Shown piece after piece: positions 9,309 through 18,982 of a DNA stretch of 64,000 bases. Both the position numbers and the translations under genes were made by a program. The stretch spans positions 124,001 through 188,000 of the forward strand of contig CANLDL010000004.1 in the NCBI GenBank assembly GCA_947489425.1, read 5' to 3'. This stretch comes from an uncultured Pseudomonadales bacterium (GTDB lineage: Bacteria; Pseudomonadota; Gammaproteobacteria; Pseudomonadales; Cellvibrionaceae). Within the stretch, counting starts at the first letter, position 1. Each line of letters opens with the position of its first letter. The notes under the pieces were generated by a model. That model did no database searches. It was not told the DNA's origin and saw only the letters and a program-made list of their open reading frames with translations.

Positions 9309-10427
9309 ATGATTATTCTGCGCTATTTAACTCGTGAAGTATTACAAGCCACAGCTGCTGTTAGCTTTGTACTTGTCGTTATTATCATGACAGGTCGCTT
9401 TGTTAAATATTTATCCGAAGCGGCCACCGGCAAATTTGACCCAACCGTTTTATTTGTGATTATGTACTACCGCTTGCCTGGGTTTTTAGAGTTAATTATC
9501 CCGCTTGGTTTTATGGTGGCTATCATCATGGCTTATGGTCGTTTATACGCAGAGCATGAGATGACCGTATTATCGTCCTGTGGTATGAGTCAGCGCCGCC
9601 TACTGACTTATACATTTATTCCTGGGGTTATCGTAGCCATTGCTGTAGGTATGTGTAGTTTATGGCTAACTCCATTGGGCGTCCAAAAGTCCGACCAAAT
9701 AATTGCTCAGCAAAAAAGTCGCAGCGAGTTAGATGTTGTTAAACCTGGGCGTTTCCAAGCGTCTCGCACTAACGATATTGTTACTTATGTCGAAGGTCGA
9801 GGCAAAAACAAGGAACTAAACGGGGTCTTTATAGCGAATGTGGGTGCTGCCCAAGATAAGCAGTTGACCACAGTTAGGGCTGATTCAGCAGAGCGGGTAA
9901 CCTATGAGGAGTATCAGCAAAATTATTTACAGCTCAACAATGGAGTGCGCTACCAAGGGCGGCCGGGAGAGGCGAATTATCGTGTAACTTACTTTGAGAG
10001 CTTAGGTCAGCGCTTACCCGAACAAGATGCTGATGATTTTAAGACGAATAAAATCGACTCCCAACCAACACTAGATTTACTCAAAGAGGTTAATCCTGCA
10101 AAACAAGCGACATTGCAGTCTCGCTTATCTGGGCCCTTGGTTATTTTTATTATTACGGTACTTGCTGTTGCTATGAGCTATACCACTCCACGGCGTGGGC
10201 GCTATGTCATGCTGTTTCCTGCCATTCTTATTTATTTGGTGTATCTAGTACTACTTAATAGTGCACGCGAGGCTATAGAGGAGGGGACATTACCAGCGGC
10301 AATTGGCCTTTGGCCAGTTCATCTGCTTTTTTTGTGTGTTGCCTTTTTATTGTTTGCTTGGCGTACAGGTGCTATTAGACGATTTTTTAGAGCACCCAAA
10401 CAAAAACAAAAGAACAACCTTATTTAA
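9309..10427 (+). CDS. lptF: LPS export ABC transporter permease LptF
   Basis: A 372-residue inner-membrane permease of the LptB2FG complex that extracts lipopolysaccharide from the inner membrane and pushes it to LptC. Three N-terminal membrane segments (about residues 12-120), a periplasmic beta-jellyroll-like domain (about 125-265) and three C-terminal segments (about 275-355) are visible. The motif MAYGRLYAEHEMTVLSSCGMS is the family coupling-helix region. lptG follows after 11 bp, so the two are cotranscribed. Confidence 0.95.
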   Translation: MIILRYLTREVLQATAAVSFVLVVIIMTGRFVKYLSEAATGKFDPTVLFVIMYYRLPGFLELIIPLGFMVAIIMAYGRLYAEHEMTVLSSCGMSQRRLLTYTFIPGVIVAIAVGMCSLWLTPLGVQKSDQIIAQQKSRSELDVVKPGRFQASRTNDIVTYVEGRGKNKELNGVFIANVGAAQDKQLTTVRADSAERVTYEEYQQNYLQLNNGVRYQGRPGEANYRVTYFESLGQRLPEQDADDFKTNKIDSQPTLDLLKEVNPAKQATLQSRLSGPLVIFIITVLAVAMSYTTPRRGRYVMLFPAILIYLVYLVLLNSAREAIEEGTLPAAIGLWPVHLLFLCVAFLLFAWRTGAIRRFFRAPKQKQKNNLI

Positions 10428-10438
10428 GTTAGTTAATC

Positions 10439-11503
10439 ATGCGCTTATTAAATCAATATTTGTTTAGCACTGTTTTATCATCAGTATTAATGGTGCTACT
10501 AGTTATTTGCTCGTTAGATACATTGGGTAGATTTATTAATGAATTGGGTGAAATTACTAATAATTACACCTTTTTAGAAGTATGTATTTACGTTGGATTG
10601 AATATTCCTGGCAGCATTTATAGCTATGTACCATTCGCTGCGTTAGTCGGTAGCTTAATTGGTTTAGGTGGTCTTGCTACAACCAGTGAGTTGATTGTGA
10701 TGCGCGTAGCAGGGATTGGCTTAGTACGCTTGGCGGTCTCGATTATTAAACCGATTTTATTGCTAATTGTTGTTGTTTTATTACTTGCAGAATATGTTGT
10801 TCCAACTGCTGAGCAATATAGTGAGAATCGACGAGAGTTAAAGCGCAATGGGGTTAATAGCGCATTATCTTCTAGTGATGGTCAATGGAATCGCCAAGGT
10901 GATGTCTTTATGCACTTTAATAGTGTGCAAGCCAATGGAAAGCTACTGGGTGTTACGCGCTATAATTTTAATAAAAATAACGAGCTGGTTTCTACAAGCT
11001 TTGCCGAATCTGCCATTTATATTAACGGTAAGTGGCAAGAAGAAAATGTTACAGAAACTACAATTAACACCAATAGCATTGAGCAAAAAACCTATCAATC
11101 ACGCCCTTGGAATATAGAGTTATCTCCGGCCTTACTGTCTATTCTCGTACAAGAAGCTGATAGTTTATCCATTACTAAACTTTTTTATTATATAGACTAT
11201 CTCGAAGAGCAAAGCATTGATAATGGCAGCTATAAATTATCGTTTTGGAATAAGGTGCTACAGCCTTTGGCTATTATTAGCTTGGTAGTCATTGCTATCT
11301 CATTTATTTTTGGGCCTTTGCGCCAAGTCACTATGGGTTATCGTATTTTTAGTGGTGTGGTGGTCGGTATTATTTTTCAGCTAGCGCAAAACTTACTTGG
11401 CCCAACTAGCCTTGTTTATGGGTTCCACCCTTTTATTGCTGTGTTGATTCCTATTGTATTTTGCTTTGGAGTGGGATTCTTCTTGTTGTTAAGAAATAGG
11501 TAG
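10439..11503 (+). CDS. lptG: LPS export ABC transporter permease LptG
   Basis: A 354-residue partner of LptF with the same layout of three membrane segments, a periplasmic domain and three further segments. Family features include GLGGLATTSELIVMRVAGI (coupling helix) and the late segment GYRIFSGVVVGIIFQLAQNL. It acts in the inner-membrane LPS extractor. It is the second gene of the lptFG operon. About 220 bp of sequence without evident genes follows before the convergent LysR gene. Confidence 0.95.
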   Translation: MRLLNQYLFSTVLSSVLMVLLVICSLDTLGRFINELGEITNNYTFLEVCIYVGLNIPGSIYSYVPFAALVGSLIGLGGLATTSELIVMRVAGIGLVRLAVSIIKPILLLIVVVLLLAEYVVPTAEQYSENRRELKRNGVNSALSSSDGQWNRQGDVFMHFNSVQANGKLLGVTRYNFNKNNELVSTSFAESAIYINGKWQEENVTETTINTNSIEQKTYQSRPWNIELSPALLSILVQEADSLSITKLFYYIDYLEEQSIDNGSYKLSFWNKVLQPLAIISLVVIAISFIFGPLRQVTMGYRIFSGVVVGIIFQLAQNLLGPTSLVYGFHPFIAVLIPIVFCFGVGFFLLLRNR

Positions 11504-11722
11504 CAAGCACAGATTGCTATTCTAGCTTAATAAGCAAAAATTCTACTATTCATCGCTATTATATAGTTGAGTACAGTATAAAAAATAACTAGTATTCGCT
11601 GGCATCGCTTCTTTGACTGCTTCAAGAGAAGATATGCATCTCCGCTATGATATCTAGGTCATCGGGTGAGGATATATTAAGCTACGCTCAATATATGTAT
11701 CAGGTAACAATGTGCTTATACT

Positions 11723-12634
11723 TTATTGATACGTATTTTTTAATTGCTCCTTTATCCATTCTAAAAAAGCACAAATAGTAGGGTGGTTTGCTTTTTCTTT
11801 TATACAGGCAAAGTAGTGAACTGCGTTTAAAGGGATTTCGCAATTTGGAAAAGGGCATACTAGGCGGCCGGCCTGTATATCTGGAGTGCAGAGGACTCTT
11901 CTGCCTAATAGTAAGCCTGATCCATCGATAGCTGCTTGTATCGCGTGTTCTGCGTGATTGAATCTAATGCAGCGTTGTGAACCCAGTTGGTGATTAATCC
12001 CTCCGTGGTTGAGGGCGTCTTGCCAGCTAGGTTGTGCGGGGAAGTTCTTGAGAGAATCATCGTAAATTAATGTGTGATGTTTGATATTACTTGAGTTGTT
12101 TAGGCTGTACTGTCCTGTCAGTAAGGAAGGCGAGCACAGAGGTAATAAGGAATCTTCAATTAATTTCTCGGTATATAAATTTTTATCTTCCATTGGTCCA
12201 AAACGTACTGCCGCATCAATATGTTCATTCTGTAAATCAACAAATTTCATCCCTGCAATAATACGTGCATCAATACTTGGGTGTAGCTCCATAAAGTTAT
12301 GTAATTTGGGAGCAAGCCATTTAATGGTAAATGCGGGTGCTGCACTGATATTGAGTATACCGCTGTAAGGGTTAGCTTGTGCCTTTTCTATACCGTTAGC
12401 GATCAGTTCAAACCCTTCTTTTATGTCAATCAAGCAGCGCTGAGCCGCTGGTGTTAACAATATCGAGCGATTCTCTCGAATGAATAAGCGTACCCCTAAA
12501 TATGATTCAAGTGTCTTAATCTGATAACTGATCGCCGCAGGGGTAACAAAGAGTTCTTCTGCAGCCTCTTTAAAGCTTAAATGCCGTGCAGCTGCTTCAA
12601 ATGCCCGAATAGAATTTAATGGTGGTAATTTCAT
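11723..12634 (-). CDS. LysR family transcriptional regulator, GcvA-like
   Basis: A 303-residue LysR-type regulator. The N-terminal winged HTH covers about residues 1-60 (LNSIRAFEAAARHLSFKEAA, then the helix TPAAISYQIKTLE), followed by a linker helix and a periplasmic-binding-type effector domain. The N-terminal pattern is that of the GcvA/AmpR-like subgroup. It is divergent from a small gene at 12764 across 129 bp that contains an inverted repeat (12653-12681) suited to LysR binding. The regulated target is not identified, but the small divergent gene is the natural candidate. Confidence 0.92.
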   Translation of the reverse strand: MKLPPLNSIRAFEAAARHLSFKEAAEELFVTPAAISYQIKTLESYLGVRLFIRENRSILLTPAAQRCLIDIKEGFELIANGIEKAQANPYSGILNISAAPAFTIKWLAPKLHNFMELHPSIDARIIAGMKFVDLQNEHIDAAVRFGPMEDKNLYTEKLIEDSLLPLCSPSLLTGQYSLNNSSNIKHHTLIYDDSLKNFPAQPSWQDALNHGGINHQLGSQRCIRFNHAEHAIQAAIDGSGLLLGRRVLCTPDIQAGRLVCPFPNCEIPLNAVHYFACIKEKANHPTICAFLEWIKEQLKNTYQ

Positions 12635-12652
12635 TAGTTGTATTGCTCATGA

Positions 12653-12681
12653 CTTTCAGGTTAAAAAATTTTAACTGAAAG
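12653..12681. promoter_or_regulatory. Dyad in the LysR divergent promoter region
   Basis: CTTTCAG at 12653-12659 is mirrored by CTGAAAG at 12675-12681, with the inner TTAAAA and TTTTAA also complementary, giving a long, nearly perfect dyad with a one-base bulge. It lies 19 bp upstream of the LysR gene start and between it and the divergent small gene. LysR proteins usually bind such sites in divergent promoters and control both directions. Binding is inferred from position and symmetry. Confidence 0.45.
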
Positions 12682-12763
12682 GCAATATTACTCGTTTGTC
12701 GGGAGATATTAAAGTAGTGAAAATAGACGAGTCAATAACGCTTAGGTGAATAGAGAGGAAATG

Positions 12764-12940
12764 ATGAGCAGGAGTAATAAAACCGTCAATTACATTACAA
12801 GTGAAGAGTATGAATACCACCTAAAAAGAGGGAGAAGCTTACGCTCAGAGGCACTTCGTGCTTTTTTTAGAGGGGTAAAATATAGAATATGTAAGCTCGA
12901 ATGTTGTCAACAAAATGCGCTTAAGCAGCAATTAAAATAA
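12764..12940 (+). CDS. Small basic protein next to LysR gene
   Basis: A 58-residue protein, start chosen at ATG 12764 because GAGG at 12755-12758 gives five bases of spacing; a GTG at 12746 and an ATG at 12761 are in frame and would add six and one residues. The core HLKRGRSLRSEALRAFFRG is an amphipathic Arg-rich helix, a pattern seen in short proteins of proteobacteria reminiscent of DUF1127/YjiS-like peptides; this resemblance is weak. It ends two bases before the convergent ABC transporter gene. Function unknown, perhaps controlled by the neighbouring LysR protein. Confidence 0.6.
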   Translation: MSRSNKTVNYITSEEYEYHLKRGRSLRSEALRAFFRGVKYRICKLECCQQNALKQQLK

Positions 12941-12941
12941 G

Positions 12942-14798
12942 CTATTTATCCTTATGCCCAAATTGTAAGGCAGCTAATTTTTGATAGCGCGTTGAGGTTT
13001 TTAGTAGCTCTTGATGTGAGCCTTCGTTAATTATTTTACCTTTTTCCATCACTAAGATTCTATCGGCGTGTACGATGGTGGCTAGGCGATGGGCGATGAT
13101 TATGGTGGTGCGGTTGTTCATGAGTTTGATGAGTGCTTCTTGTACGAGCTGTTCGCTCTCAGCATCGAGAGCACTCGTTGCTTCATCTAATAGTAAAATT
13201 TCTGGGTCGTTAAGAATGGCTCTTGCAATAATAATGCGTTGCTTTTGGCCGCCGCTTAAACGCACGCCGCGCTCGCCTAAAAAGCTATGGTAGCCTTCGG
13301 GTAGGTGCTCAATAAATTCGTGGGCATGAGCAGCTTTTGCGGCATCTATAATTTTTTGCGCAGGTGCGGCTGGGTCGCCATAACCAATGTTGTGGAAGAC
13401 ATCGGCACTAAATAGTGTGGGTTGTTGTGGCACCATGGCCATTGGTTGCCGTACGTCTGTTAAAGGTATTGAGCTTAGGTTTTTGTTATTTAAATAGATC
13501 GCGCCTTGTTGTGGGTCGTAAAAGCGTTGTAGTAATTCAAAAATAGTGCTTTTACCTGCGCCACTTGTGCCCACTAGCGCAATTGTTTCTCCGCGTTTTA
13601 TACCAAAAGAGATATGGTTGAGTGCCAGAATATTGGGTCGGCTAGGGTAGCTAAAATTAACGTGACTAAAGGAAATATGGTAATCGTCTTCCACGTTATT
13701 ATCTGCTGGTTTACGAGATAGTTCTGTCTGATTGTCCGATGAGGTGTCCATCTCATTTGTGGGAGATTGAATAACTGCTTTAACTGCTAACAACTCTAAT
13801 AAACGCTCTGTTGCACCCGCTGCACGTTGTAGCTCGCCCAATACCTCTGATACAGCAGCAACGCCGCCTGCAACAATAGCGGCGTAAAAGATAAAGGCTG
13901 CAAGCTCGCCACCACTCATATTGCCCGAGAGCACATCACTAGCACCAATGTAGATCATTACACCAATGGCAGAGAAGGAAAATAAAATAACCAGCGAGGT
14001 GAGTAAGCCACGATTAATAATACGATTTTTGGCAACTATAAATGCCCGCTCGACTTCCTTGGCAAATGCCGAGCGCTCGGTATCTTCTCGCGTATAGCTT
14101 TGTACGGTTTTAACTTGTTGTAAAATTTCCCCAGCATAGGTGCCTACATCGGCAATAGTATCTTGGCTGTCGCGCGATAATTTACGTACGCGTTTACCAA
14201 AAATAAATACGGGTAACATCACCAATGGGAGCGCGCCGAATACTACTAGAGTGAGCTTGATGTTGGTGAGTAAAAGCATCACTAAACCACCGAGCATCAT
14301 TAAAAAAGAGCGCAGGGCAAAGCTTAAGCTAGAGCCCATAATTGATTGTAGTAAGGTTGTATCTGTCGTTAGGCGGCTCATTAGTTCGCCCGAGCGATTT
14401 GTCTCAAAATAGTTAGGTTCAAGCGTAATAAGATGGTTAAAAATGGCCTTGCGGATGTCAGCTGTGACTCTCTCTCCAATCCAAGTGACTAAATAAAATC
14501 GAGTAAATGTCCCTATAGCCATTAAAACAATAATGAATAGAAAAATTCCCAGTGTTTGGTTGAGCTTTTCTAGCGAGCCGCCAATAAAGCCATCATCGAC
14601 AATGAGTTTAACACCTTGCCCCAACGATAAATTAAGTCCAGCTGTAAAAAGTAAGGTGCAACAGGCGGCTAACAATACCCAACGATAGGGCTTAAGAAAG
14701 GGCCAAAGGTTTAGCAGGTTACCAAGCCCCGATTTAGCTACTTTTGTTTGCTTAGGTGACGTTTTTTTAGAAGATACTTGTTTGTCTTCTTGACTCAT
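12942..14798 (-). CDS. ABC exporter, fused membrane and ATPase domains (MsbA-like class)
   Basis: A 618-residue half-transporter of the ABC-B type. Six membrane segments occupy about residues 35-335, and the ATPase has Walker A GTSGAGKST (near residue 410), the signature LSGGQKQR (near 512), Walker B ILLLDEATSALD and the H-loop IIIAHRLAT. The linker between the two domains (about 350-375) is polar and longer than usual. It exports a lipid, drug or peptide as a dimer. The substrate cannot be told; MsbA itself is usually next to lpxK, which is not seen here, so another BmrA-like exporter is more likely. Confidence 0.93.
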   Translation of the reverse strand: MSQEDKQVSSKKTSPKQTKVAKSGLGNLLNLWPFLKPYRWVLLAACCTLLFTAGLNLSLGQGVKLIVDDGFIGGSLEKLNQTLGIFLFIIVLMAIGTFTRFYLVTWIGERVTADIRKAIFNHLITLEPNYFETNRSGELMSRLTTDTTLLQSIMGSSLSFALRSFLMMLGGLVMLLLTNIKLTLVVFGALPLVMLPVFIFGKRVRKLSRDSQDTIADVGTYAGEILQQVKTVQSYTREDTERSAFAKEVERAFIVAKNRIINRGLLTSLVILFSFSAIGVMIYIGASDVLSGNMSGGELAAFIFYAAIVAGGVAAVSEVLGELQRAAGATERLLELLAVKAVIQSPTNEMDTSSDNQTELSRKPADNNVEDDYHISFSHVNFSYPSRPNILALNHISFGIKRGETIALVGTSGAGKSTIFELLQRFYDPQQGAIYLNNKNLSSIPLTDVRQPMAMVPQQPTLFSADVFHNIGYGDPAAPAQKIIDAAKAAHAHEFIEHLPEGYHSFLGERGVRLSGGQKQRIIIARAILNDPEILLLDEATSALDAESEQLVQEALIKLMNNRTTIIIAHRLATIVHADRILVMEKGKIINEGSHQELLKTSTRYQKLAALQFGHKDK

Positions 14799-14827
14799 AG
14801 GTGATGACTCATAAATGCTGGTATGTA

Positions 14828-15685
14828 CTAGCGTATTTTTTGATAGACATACAATAAAAAATCAGCGCTATCGTTAAGTGTGTGTGCCGCTTTGAGACGG
14901 TTGGCATTGTCTTTATTAATACGTTGCCCGTGGGGTGTCATGCTCACTAAATTCATAATATCGTTGTTAGAGTTCAGCGATAGCGGTACGGATAGTGAGT
15001 TTTTTTCTAGAGGAGTAAAGTCATCGTTAAAGTAATCAGCGTGTTTCTCGGCTTTATAAGTTTTTACTTCGGAGTAAATAAGCTCGCGTAAGCCCAGTAA
15101 ATGGTTTGGCCCAGGTCCCGCGTAAATGACAACCCCACCAGGTTTGAGAAGGCGTGAGAACTCGTCGGGCTCGACTCGTGAGAAAATACTAATAATACAG
15201 TCAAAGGTGCCTGTTTGGTAGGGTGCTCTTGCACTTGAGGCAACGGCCCAGTCTATATTTTTATGTTGGCTTGCTGCGGCCTGAATAGCGGGTTTGCTAA
15301 TATCAAAGCCAAAAGCGCTAACAGATTTGTGGATGTAGGCTTTATCTTTGGTAAGTAAGGATAAAATATAATTAAGATAAAAGCCTTCGCCACAGCCTGC
15401 ATCAAGAATAGCTTGTGGCCTTTGTTGACGAATTAGTTCGGTAATTTTATTGGCAAATTCATCGTAGTGTCCACCTTCTAAAAAGCTGCGTCTACCCTCG
15501 ACCATTTGGCTATCGTCGCCGGGTTGCTTTGATTTTTTGTGTTGTGCGAGCAGTAAATTAATGTAGCCCTTTTTGTGGCGATCAAAATTGTGCCCCTGTT
15601 CGCATATGAGGCTATTACTCGATACAGAATTGTTATTCTCTTGGAGTGGGCAGTGGCAAACAGGGCAGCTATAAACAGATGGCAT
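14828..15685 (-). CDS. rlmA: 23S rRNA (guanine-N1) methyltransferase, RlmA type
   Basis: A 285-residue SAM-dependent methyltransferase. The N-terminal zinc-binding part has the pattern CPVCHCPL followed by a Cys and His (ICEQGHNF), then the family segment GYINLLLAQHKKSKQPGDD and the SAM-binding loop ILDAGCGEGFYL. In E. coli RlmA methylates G745 of 23S rRNA. The start is placed at ATG 15685 (MPSVYSCPVC), which fits the E. coli start; a TTG nine codons upstream is in frame. It follows the DUF2058 gene by 20 bp. Confidence 0.9.
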   Translation of the reverse strand: MPSVYSCPVCHCPLQENNNSVSSNSLICEQGHNFDRHKKGYINLLLAQHKKSKQPGDDSQMVEGRRSFLEGGHYDEFANKITELIRQQRPQAILDAGCGEGFYLNYILSLLTKDKAYIHKSVSAFGFDISKPAIQAAASQHKNIDWAVASSARAPYQTGTFDCIISIFSRVEPDEFSRLLKPGGVVIYAGPGPNHLLGLRELIYSEVKTYKAEKHADYFNDDFTPLEKNSLSVPLSLNSNNDIMNLVSMTPHGQRINKDNANRLKAAHTLNDSADFLLYVYQKIR

Positions 15686-15705
15686 GGGCGAGTATTTTAG
15701 TGCCT

Positions 15706-16302
15706 CTACCAAACTAAGTCGTCGGGAATTTCAAATTGCGCATAGTAATCCTCGTCGGACTGCTCCGTACCGCTATTAGAGGGGTCGTTTGAATTAGTGT
15801 CGGCTGTTATGGCAGAACCTGTGTCCGGTTTTTGGTTGTGTACAACAATAGCTTCTGAATCGCGCTCGCGTATTTTATCGGCGATAGGTTTGGGTATCAC
15901 TTCGTAAGTCTCACCAATACGCACAACGCACAGACGGCCTCTGGCAATCTCGTTTGCAATCTCGCTGCTAACCAGTATTTTTTTGATAACAGCGTTGTCA
16001 CTAAAATTGTAATCGGTGTCGCCTTTTTTACGGTCGAGCTTATAGTGGTTAACGAGTTGACTGATTTGTGCGGCAATCGATTTTTTCTCTGCCTCTGCAT
16101 TGCGCTGTTGATTAAGTTCTTGATCGCGCTTTAGTTTTTCTTGCTGCACTTTTTGGGCAGCTAGCTGCGCCTCGCTTAGTGAGTTGTCCTTGGACTTTTT
16201 TTGAACCTTTTTTTGCTTGCGGTTTTCTTTTGATATTTTTTTGGCTTTTTTGCTATCGATAAGCCCGGCGCCCATTAATTGATCTTGTAGAGAATTTGCC
16301 AT
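15706..16302 (-). CDS. DUF2058 (YaiL-like) protein
   Basis: A 198-residue highly charged protein. The start at ATG 16302 (MANSLQDQLMGAGLIDSKKAKK) is the family start; an in-frame extension of 21 codons upstream is unlikely to be translated. Residues 20-90 are a Lys/Gln-rich helical stretch, and the C-terminal half (HYKLDRKKGDTDYNFSDNA onward) is the compact part. E. coli YaiL is nucleoprotein- or polysome-associated in some reports, but the function is not established. It precedes rlmA on the same strand. Confidence 0.85.
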   Translation of the reverse strand: MANSLQDQLMGAGLIDSKKAKKISKENRKQKKVQKKSKDNSLSEAQLAAQKVQQEKLKRDQELNQQRNAEAEKKSIAAQISQLVNHYKLDRKKGDTDYNFSDNAVIKKILVSSEIANEIARGRLCVVRIGETYEVIPKPIADKIRERDSEAIVVHNQKPDTGSAITADTNSNDPSNSGTEQSDEDYYAQFEIPDDLVW

Positions 16303-16369
16303 ATAGCACCATAGTGATTTTAGAATAGTATATTTTATGCCGATTAAGGTGTTAATGTCACCCAAACAG

Positions 16370-17614
16370 TTACTGCGAATTTTGATCTTTTTTCAGGTAG
16401 TATTTTAAAGCGACAGGTTGCAGTATTAAGGTAAAAATAATAATGGCAACGATGACGCACAGAAATATATTCCTATAGGGATAATCGTGGGGGATCATCA
16501 ATATTAATGCAGCAGAAACCGCTCCTCGTAAACCGCCTAGTACGAGTATATTTTGCCACTTAAAGTCCAGCTTGTAGCGGGCAATACGCAATAGCCCAGA
16601 GCTACCATAAACGACAATACAACGGGCAATAAAAACACCTGCAACGCCTGTGATTACAGCAATGGTAGGTACCTCACTAAAATCATGCAAGCCTGTTGTT
16701 GTACCTAAACTAAAAAACAAGATACCGTTGGCAAGTAGCGCAATATACTCCCAAAAATTAGCAATGCTGTAGCTAGTTTGCTCTTCTTTTTTGGGTGTTT
16801 TGGCACTCAGGTTACGGTATCGATAAAATACCATTGCGGCAACTAACACAGTAATTACGCCAGAAATATGCAGTAGTTTCTCTGCAATTAAGAAAGACGA
16901 GTAGGCTACAATAAGGCTAATGCTTATATCAAATGATGCATGCCGTTCTTTCCAGCGATTAATAGTAAATGCACCTAGATGACCGAGTAAAAAACCTAAT
17001 GGAAGAGAAATAGATACCGCCCACACAAAAGAGCCAAAGGTGCTCAAAAAGTCAAAGGGTGCATTACTCAAAACTATACTGCTCACTAGACTAAATAAAA
17101 CAACGGTTGTGCCGTCATTAAATAGTGACTCGCCCTCAACGATTAACTCTAAACGCTTTTCAATAGTGAAGTTCTGAAAAATAGATGAGACCGCGGCAGG
17201 GTCCGTCGCACTTGCTGCTGCACCGAGTAATAGGCCATGAATCAAAGGAACCCCTAATACGTAGGCTAGCGGTACACCAATAAGAAAGGTTGTGGCAATA
17301 ACCCCGACCGTGGAAAAAAAGCTAATGGGCAGTGCCTCTGATTTTAACTCGGAGGCAGTAATTAAGCGCCCGCTAGAAAAAATCAACAGTGGCAGCAGTA
17401 CTAAAAGGATAATCTCAGCATTGAGTGTAAAGCTAGGTAGTTTGTCGAGCTCAAAATGCTTTATACAAAGCCCATAAATAAGGCCAACAATAAGTACCCA
17501 AGCATCAGCCGGGATCAGTGAGTTTTTTGCATAATGCTTAGTCACTGATAACAGCATTAGTAAGCAACAAAAACTAATAATGGCGATAATGATAAAATTT
17601 GGGTCAGAGGGCAT
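16370..17614 (-). CDS. Sodium/proton antiporter, CPA1 family
   Basis: A 414-residue protein with about 11-12 hydrophobic segments. The CPA1 motifs are present: SATDPAAVSSIF and EGESLFNDGTTVVLFSL, which carry the ion-binding Asp residues, and GLRGAVSAALILMIP near the C-terminus. It exchanges Na+ (or K+) for H+ across the inner membrane. There is no long cytoplasmic regulatory tail. It stands apart by 65 bp from the upstream DUF2130 gene and may have its own promoter. Confidence 0.92.
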   Translation of the reverse strand: MPSDPNFIIIAIISFCCLLMLLSVTKHYAKNSLIPADAWVLIVGLIYGLCIKHFELDKLPSFTLNAEIILLVLLPLLIFSSGRLITASELKSEALPISFFSTVGVIATTFLIGVPLAYVLGVPLIHGLLLGAAASATDPAAVSSIFQNFTIEKRLELIVEGESLFNDGTTVVLFSLVSSIVLSNAPFDFLSTFGSFVWAVSISLPLGFLLGHLGAFTINRWKERHASFDISISLIVAYSSFLIAEKLLHISGVITVLVAAMVFYRYRNLSAKTPKKEEQTSYSIANFWEYIALLANGILFFSLGTTTGLHDFSEVPTIAVITGVAGVFIARCIVVYGSSGLLRIARYKLDFKWQNILVLGGLRGAVSAALILMIPHDYPYRNIFLCVIVAIIIFTLILQPVALKYYLKKDQNSQ

Positions 17615-17678
17615 TTTTTAATCCTGTTATTTTATCTTAAGACTTATTATCGACCAGAGAGTTCGAACTCTTAAGTTA

Positions 17679-18926
17679 TTACTCTTCAGGTAGCTCTAAT
17701 AAGTTGATGCTTTGTACAGCATTTCCAGCAATACCTTTGATAGAACCATACATATCGCTAGTGTTTAATAATACTTTATCGATTTGTTTCTCACGTTTTT
17801 TCCAAATCGTACGCATTGCGCGTTGTTCTGATTCTAGGTCGGCACGCATTTGCGTAAAGCCTTCAACAATGGCCTCTATTTGCAGCTTGAATTCATTACT
17901 GGTTAGAAAATCATAGAGCATACCCATTTTATCACCTTTGTTCTCTTGGGTGACAAGTGCGGTGCTGACCTGGATGATGGATTCTCTCAGTACAGCGCAC
18001 AGGCCTTTAAACTCGCTAAAAGAGCATATCCAGATACCTTCTCTTAAGCCAAGGCGATCCATATCTGCGGGGCGTGCATCGGTAACTAATACGCCAATAC
18101 TAGCATTTTTTTCGCGGATATCTGCCTTGAACTTTTCAATCCAGTTGGGTTGGAAGTGTTTGGTGCGTTTGCTTTCGTAATAAATGGTGCCGCAGTTTTG
18201 TCTGGAGCGCGTATTGACAGTTTGTATGCAATCGGCACCGCGTTCGCCTTTTTTTATTTCGGTAATAGTATCGAGAGGAAACTGCTCTAGCAGCCATTCT
18301 TCGATGGCCAGTTCTTGCACTTCGCCTTGGGTTTGCATCGAACCTTGATCTTGTTTGCGCTTCATTTCTGCGGTTAACAACTTTTGATCTTCCAGTTGCT
18401 TTTGTAGCTCTTTGAATTTCAATTCATTGGCTTCGAATGCTTCTTTCTGAATGCGCTCCTTTTCCTGAGCTATTTTTAAGTTTAACTCTTTTTCGGCATT
18501 TGCTTTTATGGAGGCTTCTAATTCGTCTTTCTCACGTTTGAGTTGCTCCACCGCAATCGTTGCTTTGTTAAGCTCTTTTATCTTACTGGATTTTTCGTTA
18601 AGCTCCTCTCGTAGCAGTGCCATGGCTTCCAGTTGTTCTGCATCGGATTGTGCTTTTAATTGCTTTTTAAGAGAGACCTCACGCGCTTTTAGCTCTTGGT
18701 TAACTTGGTTTTCGATAATGCTTTTTTGCTTCTCTTTTTCGGCAGATACTTTTTCACGCTCTGTCTCTAAGATGTCGAGTTCAGCTTGGTAGTGTTGTTT
18801 TTCTTTTGCAAGTTGATCTTGGTATTGCTTTTTTAATTGCTCATCAACTTGATGATACAAAATCGTATTCACATCTATTTCTGTCTGACAGTTTGGGCAA
18901 TTAATGGTGTTTTGGCTTGTACTCAT
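17679..18926 (-). CDS. DUF2130 coiled-coil protein
   Basis: A 415-residue protein with an N-terminal short zinc-ribbon-like CPNCQTEID (residues 10-18), then a very long coiled coil (about residues 30-205), and the conserved C-terminal DUF2130 domain (AIEEWLLEQFPLDTITEIKKG, GTIYYESKRTKHFQPNWIEK, VLVTDARPADM). The C-terminal part resembles a restriction-endonuclease-like fold with the ESKRTK stretch as possible catalytic core; this is inference. No experimental role is known to me. It lies between rdgC and the antiporter gene. Confidence 0.85.
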   Translation of the reverse strand: MSTSQNTINCPNCQTEIDVNTILYHQVDEQLKKQYQDQLAKEKQHYQAELDILETEREKVSAEKEKQKSIIENQVNQELKAREVSLKKQLKAQSDAEQLEAMALLREELNEKSSKIKELNKATIAVEQLKREKDELEASIKANAEKELNLKIAQEKERIQKEAFEANELKFKELQKQLEDQKLLTAEMKRKQDQGSMQTQGEVQELAIEEWLLEQFPLDTITEIKKGERGADCIQTVNTRSRQNCGTIYYESKRTKHFQPNWIEKFKADIREKNASIGVLVTDARPADMDRLGLREGIWICSFSEFKGLCAVLRESIIQVSTALVTQENKGDKMGMLYDFLTSNEFKLQIEAIVEGFTQMRADLESEQRAMRTIWKKREKQIDKVLLNTSDMYGSIKGIAGNAVQSINLLELPEE

Positions 18927-18982
18927 AGTATTAAATGCTCGTAAAATAAGATGTGTTGATTGTATGTTTTTATAAAGCCAGC

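Noticed and set aside
12942..14798. Naming the ABC exporter msbA
   Set aside because: There is no adjacent lpxK and the linker differs; the MsbA-like fold is shared by many exporters.
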